A stretch of 64,000 nucleotides of DNA from Dictyobacter formicarum (GTDB taxonomy: Bacteria; Chloroflexota; Ktedonobacteria; Ktedonobacterales; Ktedonobacteraceae), in NCBI RefSeq assembly GCF_016587435.1, contig NZ_BNJJ01000022.1:73258-137257 (forward strand), in the 5' to 3' direction. The position numbers were made by a program, and so were the translations under genes. Under the pieces are notes generated by a model. The model did no database searches, was not told the DNA's origin, and worked only from the letters and a program-made list of their open reading frames with translations. Positions 59,972 through 64,000 of the stretch are shown here, piece by piece (positions within the stretch are counted from its first letter, which is position 1; the number at the start of each line of letters is the position of its first letter).

Positions 59972-61225
59972 TCATGCCAACGCAACCGCTGCTGATGCGG
60001 GAAGAGTTTCCAGTGCCCACTGCTTGTCGCCAGCTGGTGTCAACACATGGAGTGCATCAGTCGAGATAACCCAAATCAAAGAGGAGTGCACCCGTATGTC
60101 AGTCACACTGGTGCGAGACCCCACTGCTTGTTGCCAGCGCTGATGGCCGGCCTGCACATCCAGATCGGTCAACACACCATCACGTGTGGATACAAGGAAT
60201 GAGGACGTGCCCAACGCCTGTACCTGGACAACAGGCGCCCCCTGGTAGGGCTGCTGCCAACGCTGCCTACCTTGCAGGGTCCAACTGGTGAGCCGCGTCT
60301 GACTCGCCCACAGAAAGCCTGCCGGGGAAATCGTGCCGCTCTCTCCCACCTGAATCGGATAAGGATGCTGCCAAAGCACGTTGCCCGATTGCAGATCAGT
60401 CGCGCGCAATCCAGATGAGGCCGCTGCCTGCCCGCCAGCAGGCAGGAACACATCAATATAGATGGTATACAGCGTTCCCGTCCTTCCATCAACATACCGT
60501 GCTTGTGTCTGCGTATCTTGCTGCCAGCGCTGGCGACCACTCTGCGCATCCAGATCCGTCAACGAACCATCGGTCGAGAGCAACAGGGAGCTGCCATGCA
60601 GATCCATCTGCTGCATATGCTCCCCTGGATCACCGTCATAGCTCCAGCGAACAGTCCCTGTCTGCGCGTCAAATGCGGTCAGGCGATTTCCTCCCCCAAC
60701 AAAAAGATGGTGCGCATCCTGGGCCAACACGACATCACCCACAGGCAACAAACCGGTTTGTTGCCACACCAATTGTCCTGTCGTAGGATTCCAGGCGGTG
60801 ACGCTACCCCCCTCTTCAGCCACATACAGCAGATGACCAAGCGCCATATTGAGCGCGACGGCCGAAAGGGTCTGATGCCAGATCACCTGCCCCGACCGTG
60901 TATAGGCAGATAACACGTTCGTTGCTGCATACAGCGCCTGCTTTGCCACTATGAGATGCGTCCCAACCGGAGGGAGATCACTCTCTGTCGCGTTTTCTGC
61001 CTGCCCCGTTTGCCTCCAGAGCATCGCCCCATTGGTTTGGTACGCCGTGAGATCTCCCGCACTTGAAAGCACATACGCTGATGGAGGAAGTGGCTGCGAA
61101 CCATGCGGGCGGTTTGGCGCTGGAGTCCCGGGTCCGCAATCCGTCAGCAAAAACAGGAGCAAGAACAGACCCACAGAGGAAAAGACGGTGCCCCTGCTGC
61201 TGTCTACCTTGAGGTTTTGAAACAT
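59972..61225 (-). CDS. PQQ-like beta-propeller lipoprotein
   Basis: 417 aa, ATG 61225 with AGGAGG upstream. The signal segment VGLFLLLFLLTDCGPG ends in a lipobox (LLTDC), so it is a lipidated envelope protein. Seven or so repeats of the PQQ/YVTN type follow (for example TGQLVWQQTGLLPVGD, TGTVRWSYDGD, SGRQRWQQDTQTQARY). The role could be scaffold or sensor. It is cotranscribed with the winged-helix gene upstream (7 bp apart). Confidence 0.85.
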   Translation of the reverse strand: MFQNLKVDSSRGTVFSSVGLFLLLFLLTDCGPGTPAPNRPHGSQPLPPSAYVLSSAGDLTAYQTNGAMLWRQTGQAENATESDLPPVGTHLIVAKQALYAATNVLSAYTRSGQVIWHQTLSAVALNMALGHLLYVAEEGGSVTAWNPTTGQLVWQQTGLLPVGDVVLAQDAHHLFVGGGNRLTAFDAQTGTVRWSYDGDPGEHMQQMDLHGSSLLLSTDGSLTDLDAQSGRQRWQQDTQTQARYVDGRTGTLYTIYIDVFLPAGGQAAASSGLRATDLQSGNVLWQHPYPIQVGESGTISPAGFLWASQTRLTSWTLQGRQRWQQPYQGAPVVQVQALGTSSFLVSTRDGVLTDLDVQAGHQRWQQAVGSRTSVTDIRVHSSLIWVISTDALHVLTPAGDKQWALETLPASAAVALA

Positions 61226-61231
61226 CCCCCC

Positions 61232-61630
61232 TTACCTCCTCCTACCTGATTTGGTCGATAGGGCCGACGGGGACAAGGCCGTCAGGATAAAGCCCATTTG
61301 TTGGACGCGCATTGGACAAATATGAAAATCCACACAGGCCAGGCGCGCATTTAAACGGCTCAGGTGCTTCGTAAGCAATTGGCGTGATGGCAATTCGGTT
61401 TCTCGCTGAAGCTCATCGAATGAAAGGTAGGATAAAATCAAAATATCAGTCGATGTGCCTGTGATGTTCGGATTTTGGGGAACGACAGTCAAAAAGGCTC
61501 GACACAGACGATATTGCGTTGGAGAAAGATTCAATACGCGTCCATTCACTTCAATACGGTGCCAGGCGTCGTCCCAGGCAATAGAACCTATTCCACTACG
61601 AATTTGACTCACTTGATTGAACGTTCCCAT
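61232..61630 (-). CDS. OmpR-type winged-helix DNA-binding protein
   Basis: 132 aa, ATG 61630 with GAGGATG upstream. WHRIEVNGRVLNLSPTQYRLCRAFL, then YLSFDELQRETELPSRQLLTKHLSRLNARL, matches the OmpR/PhoB effector domain; no receiver domain precedes it. It may regulate the downstream propeller lipoprotein or envelope genes. Confidence 0.75.
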   Translation of the reverse strand: MGTFNQVSQIRSGIGSIAWDDAWHRIEVNGRVLNLSPTQYRLCRAFLTVVPQNPNITGTSTDILILSYLSFDELQRETELPSRQLLTKHLSRLNARLACVDFHICPMRVQQMGFILTALSPSALSTKSGRRR

Positions 61631-61839
61631 GTAGTTTCATCCTCCTCAAATCTCAAATGTTCGTAAAAGCATCGGGCGCAATCGTCGGGGAAGTAGCAAG
61701 CCTTTCCCCCATGCGACCCACAAAGCAGCGGAAAAGCAGAACGCAAACCATCCAAAGAGCTGGATACGAAGAAACACACAACGAGCCGCCAGCGGTACGT
61801 TCTGATCCATCCATACAAGAAGATTCCCTCCTAATACGA

Positions 61840-62868
61840 TTAAGCCCTGAGCGCCAGCCCCAGCAAGCCAACGAACAACAGCGCGATGCCAGCCCACCGA
61901 CGTGTAGACAACCGTTCCTTGTAGACGAGCAGCCCAAAGGCCATCGGAAATGCCGGGTAGAGCAGCGAGAGTGACGCCAACAGACTGGTCGGGGCCAAAC
62001 GTGACCCCTGGGCAAAGGCACCGGCAGCCACCAGATCGGCAATACTCATGCATCCAAGCAAGCCCAGCAGCCGCCAGTTTGGCCGCGAACGCAGCGCACC
62101 CCATGCATGTCGTCTGCCTTCTGGGGCGCGGCACAGGGTCAGGAGCCCCACCAGGGCCAAGAGCACACAGGAGCTCAAGCGTGAGGCCAGCAGAGGCCAC
62201 ACAGGGCCGTAAACGTGGCTCACACGGGACATGCCAAAGGTTTCGCACCCGAAACACCCCAGGGTGACAAGTGCCCACCAGATACCCCGTTGATCAAGCC
62301 CAGTCAACCAGGGTCGCAGGAACAGCGCAGGATGTATCGTGAGGGTAATGGAACCTCCCGAGCGCTGGATCTGGAAGCCCGGGGCAACGGATGATGACGT
62401 CGAAGGGCCTCCTGTCTCAGCGGTGGGGATGGCCACACAGACCATCCCCATGAGCAGCAACATAAGGCCTCCTGTACTGATGACCGAGAACGGCTCATGT
62501 AGCCAGAACATCGCCAGCAGCAGCGGTACTAATCCATAGGCACTCACGAGAGGCGAGACCACAGCCACCGGGCCGTGAGCAAAAGCGCGTAGCAGCGAAA
62601 AGTTGCCAAGCATGTTACAAGTACCGATGACCATGCCGAGACCCAGAAGTTCGGGAAGCAGCGGCATCAGGTCGGAAAGCGCAAATCCATGAATAGGGTG
62701 GCCAAGGCGCATCGCGCCAGCCACCAACAAGAGCAACAGGAACAGAGAAAGCAGATGTGTCGCAAGCAGCGTCACGACGCTATTGAGCTTGCGCGCCGCA
62801 ATAGCCGATCCAACATCCAGGCATCCATAACCCAGAGCCGAACCAAGCCCGAATAAGATTCCAAGCAT
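61840..62868 (-). CDS. EamA/DMT-family transporter
   Basis: 342 aa, ATG 62868 with GAGGAGGAGGGAG upstream. About ten hydrophobic helices in two halves, with the EamA glycine/proline pattern (LGMVIGTCNMLGNFSLLRAFAHGPVAVVSPL; LLPELLGLG). The central loop is long and polar (about residues 140-180). Substrate unknown. It is the third gene of a methyltransferase-LOG-EamA operon. Confidence 0.85.
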   Translation of the reverse strand: MLGILFGLGSALGYGCLDVGSAIAARKLNSVVTLLATHLLSLFLLLLLVAGAMRLGHPIHGFALSDLMPLLPELLGLGMVIGTCNMLGNFSLLRAFAHGPVAVVSPLVSAYGLVPLLLAMFWLHEPFSVISTGGLMLLLMGMVCVAIPTAETGGPSTSSSVAPGFQIQRSGGSITLTIHPALFLRPWLTGLDQRGIWWALVTLGCFGCETFGMSRVSHVYGPVWPLLASRLSSCVLLALVGLLTLCRAPEGRRHAWGALRSRPNWRLLGLLGCMSIADLVAAGAFAQGSRLAPTSLLASLSLLYPAFPMAFGLLVYKERLSTRRWAGIALLFVGLLGLALRA

Positions 62869-62882
62869 AGCTCCCTCCTCCT

Positions 62883-63509
62883 CTATGCCACTCTCGGGAC
62901 TCCAGCAGCTTGAACACGCGTTGCTATGTGCTCAAGCGCTTCTGTGACCGACGTTTGAACTGTGGTGTTTTTTGAGAGCGGCCGCGATGTAAACCCCTCT
63001 TCGTGTATATGGTTTAGAAAATGTAAGAGAGGGCTGAAGAAGTTGTTCACATTCAAGATCACAATGGGTTTCTGCATCGCGGAGGAAAGCCCATCCAGGC
63101 AAGAGAATTCGAAGAACTCGTCCAGTGTGCCCTGCCCGCCAGGCAGTACAACAAACCCATCAGCGAGCCTGGCCATCAACGTCTTGCGTGCCGCCATCGA
63201 TCCCACACGATAGAGGCGAGTGAGGTGGGCGTGATTCTCTTCGGGAAGCCAGAGTCCGGTTGGTACGACCCCTATGGCCTCCCCTCCGTGGGCGAGGATG
63301 TTATCGGCCACAAGGCCCATCATGCCATCTCTTGCGCCTCCATACACCAGTCCGATGCGATGGCGCGCCAGCTCACGACCTAATTCGCGCGCACATGCTT
63401 GATAGGCAATGTTGTTGCCAGATTGGGCACCGGCAAAGACGCAGATGCGGAACCGTGGAGCCTGACGGTGGATCAAGCGCATGCGGCGAAGGAGCGCGAT
63501 TATCTTCAT
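62883..63509 (-). CDS. LOG-family nucleoside-phosphate phosphoribohydrolase
   Basis: 208 aa, ATG 63509. GLVYGGARDGMMGLVAD and the family motif PGGQGTLDEFFEF with its catalytic Arg/Glu pair identify a LOG (cytokinin riboside 5'-monophosphate phosphoribohydrolase-type) protein, which in bacteria hydrolyses AMP-like nucleotides. Overlap with the upstream methyltransferase (ATGA) shows an operon. Confidence 0.85.
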   Translation of the reverse strand: MKIIALLRRMRLIHRQAPRFRICVFAGAQSGNNIAYQACARELGRELARHRIGLVYGGARDGMMGLVADNILAHGGEAIGVVPTGLWLPEENHAHLTRLYRVGSMAARKTLMARLADGFVVLPGGQGTLDEFFEFSCLDGLSSAMQKPIVILNVNNFFSPLLHFLNHIHEEGFTSRPLSKNTTVQTSVTEALEHIATRVQAAGVPRVA

Positions 63510-64000
63510 GATCGTGCTGCTCCTGGCTTTTGAAATTTGAGGACTAAACCATAGGGCACATGCCCATAAAGTGGTTGTTGGCGGAGCAATGGCTCTGGTG
63601 CGCGCGTCTCGACCAAATCTGCTAGCTGCAAACCGGCGGCGCGAGCCAGAGAAAGATACTGACTCAAGGGGCGATGATAGGTCGGGACCCGTCCTCGCAC
63701 GCTCTTATGATTATTGGTGGTATACACTGTTTCCTCATGGTACGCGACAGGCAGATAGTCTAGTCCTCCCTCGGCAGTTGAACAGGGTGCTGCCGGATGG
63801 ATGATGGAAGAAATAGCTACCCCACCCGGGCGCAGGACACGGTATGTTGCCTGATACACCCTCACTAAGTTGGGCACATCCGTGAGGCCCAGGCAGCACG
63901 TGATGACATCCTGCGATGAGGAGGGCTGTGAGAGCAGCCAGGTGGCATCATCAACCACATAGGTAAGTGTAGAGTGAAGGTTCCTGTTCGCAGTCGTAAC
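63506..64000 (-). CDS. SAM-dependent methyltransferase, 3' part (5' end outside window)
   Basis: The frame stays open to the right edge (reading TLTYVVDDATW upstream of the first GTG), so the start is outside the window. DVITCCLGLTDVPNLVRVYQ and ATYRVLRPGGVAISSII match motifs IV-V of class I methyltransferases (methylase 11/25 type). The substrate is unknown. It begins the operon with LOG and EamA. Confidence 0.75.
   Translation of the reverse strand, partial: VTTANRNLHSTLTYVVDDATWLLSQPSSSQDVITCCLGLTDVPNLVRVYQATYRVLRPGGVAISSIIHPAAPCSTAEGGLDYLPVAYHEETVYTTNNHKSVRGRVPTYHRPLSQYLSLARAAGLQLADLVETRAPEPLLRQQPLYGHVPYGLVLKFQKPGAARS

Noticed and set aside
61646..62278. 210-aa minus-strand ORF
   Set aside because: Overlaps the EamA gene in another frame; only the EamA frame has a family match and a strong RBS.

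Overview
The window reads as an accessory, plasmid-like region of a large-genome bacterium. Ktedonobacteria (Chloroflexota) are my best guess: there are many lineage-specific small proteins, a DUF2690-type secreted protein, moderate to high GC and very little phage structure. This is inference from gene style; no rRNA or other taxonomic marker is present, and I recognised no tRNA or CRISPR array.

Layout. 0-4.6 kb: the 3' part of a STAND-type NTPase and a translationally coupled partner. 5.1-8.9 kb: a small excisionase-type regulator operon and, divergently, a 44-aa Asp-rich peptide, a hairpin with a T-run and a PIMT-like methyltransferase with the layout of an aspartimide RiPP (imiditide-like) cluster. 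8.9-25 kb: a minus-strand DNA-processing block: PP-loop PAPS-reductase-like protein, DpdA-like base-exchange enzyme, GIY-YIG protein, C5 DNA methyltransferase, a 1853-aa N6-methylase/helicase fusion, a Rad52-like annealing protein, a primase-like Toprim protein and several orphans, most separated by their own hairpin terminators. 25-38 kb: plasmid backbone: a winged-helix candidate Rep, an antirepressor-like protein, a DEDDh exonuclease, a ParM-like actin with a candidate ParR, and a ten-gene operon of orphans. 38-42 kb: an HTH-UTRA regulator with an HD hydrolase, then ParB and ParA with palindromes that may be parS. 42.5-44 kb: two TIR proteins. 45-47 kb: orphans, IS debris and a probable MITE. 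47.9-54.9 kb: a defence locus with a QueC-like enzyme, an XRE-ImmA/IrrE protein, a PIN-like protein, a long prokaryotic Argonaute with an apparently intact catalytic tetrad, and a membrane-anchored Mrr-like nuclease. 55-59.9 kb: zinc-ribbon proteins, a second membrane Mrr nuclease and a divergent operator region. 60-64 kb: ordinary genes (PQQ-propeller lipoprotein, winged-helix regulator, methyltransferase-LOG-EamA operon).

Two dispersed inverted-repeat families mark the accessory region. One is GTGAC-N12-GTCAC, arranged in tandem with 23-bp linkers and often placed at the 3' ends of genes. The other is a 33-34-bp element, GTTGTGAG-N17/18-CTCACAAC. A 35-bp near-identical sequence also occurs three times (4.8, 55.4 and 57.0 kb).

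The candidates for undescribed biology are the Argonaute/QueC/ImmA/PIN/Mrr locus, the peptide-PIMT cluster and the GTGAC tandem-palindrome family.
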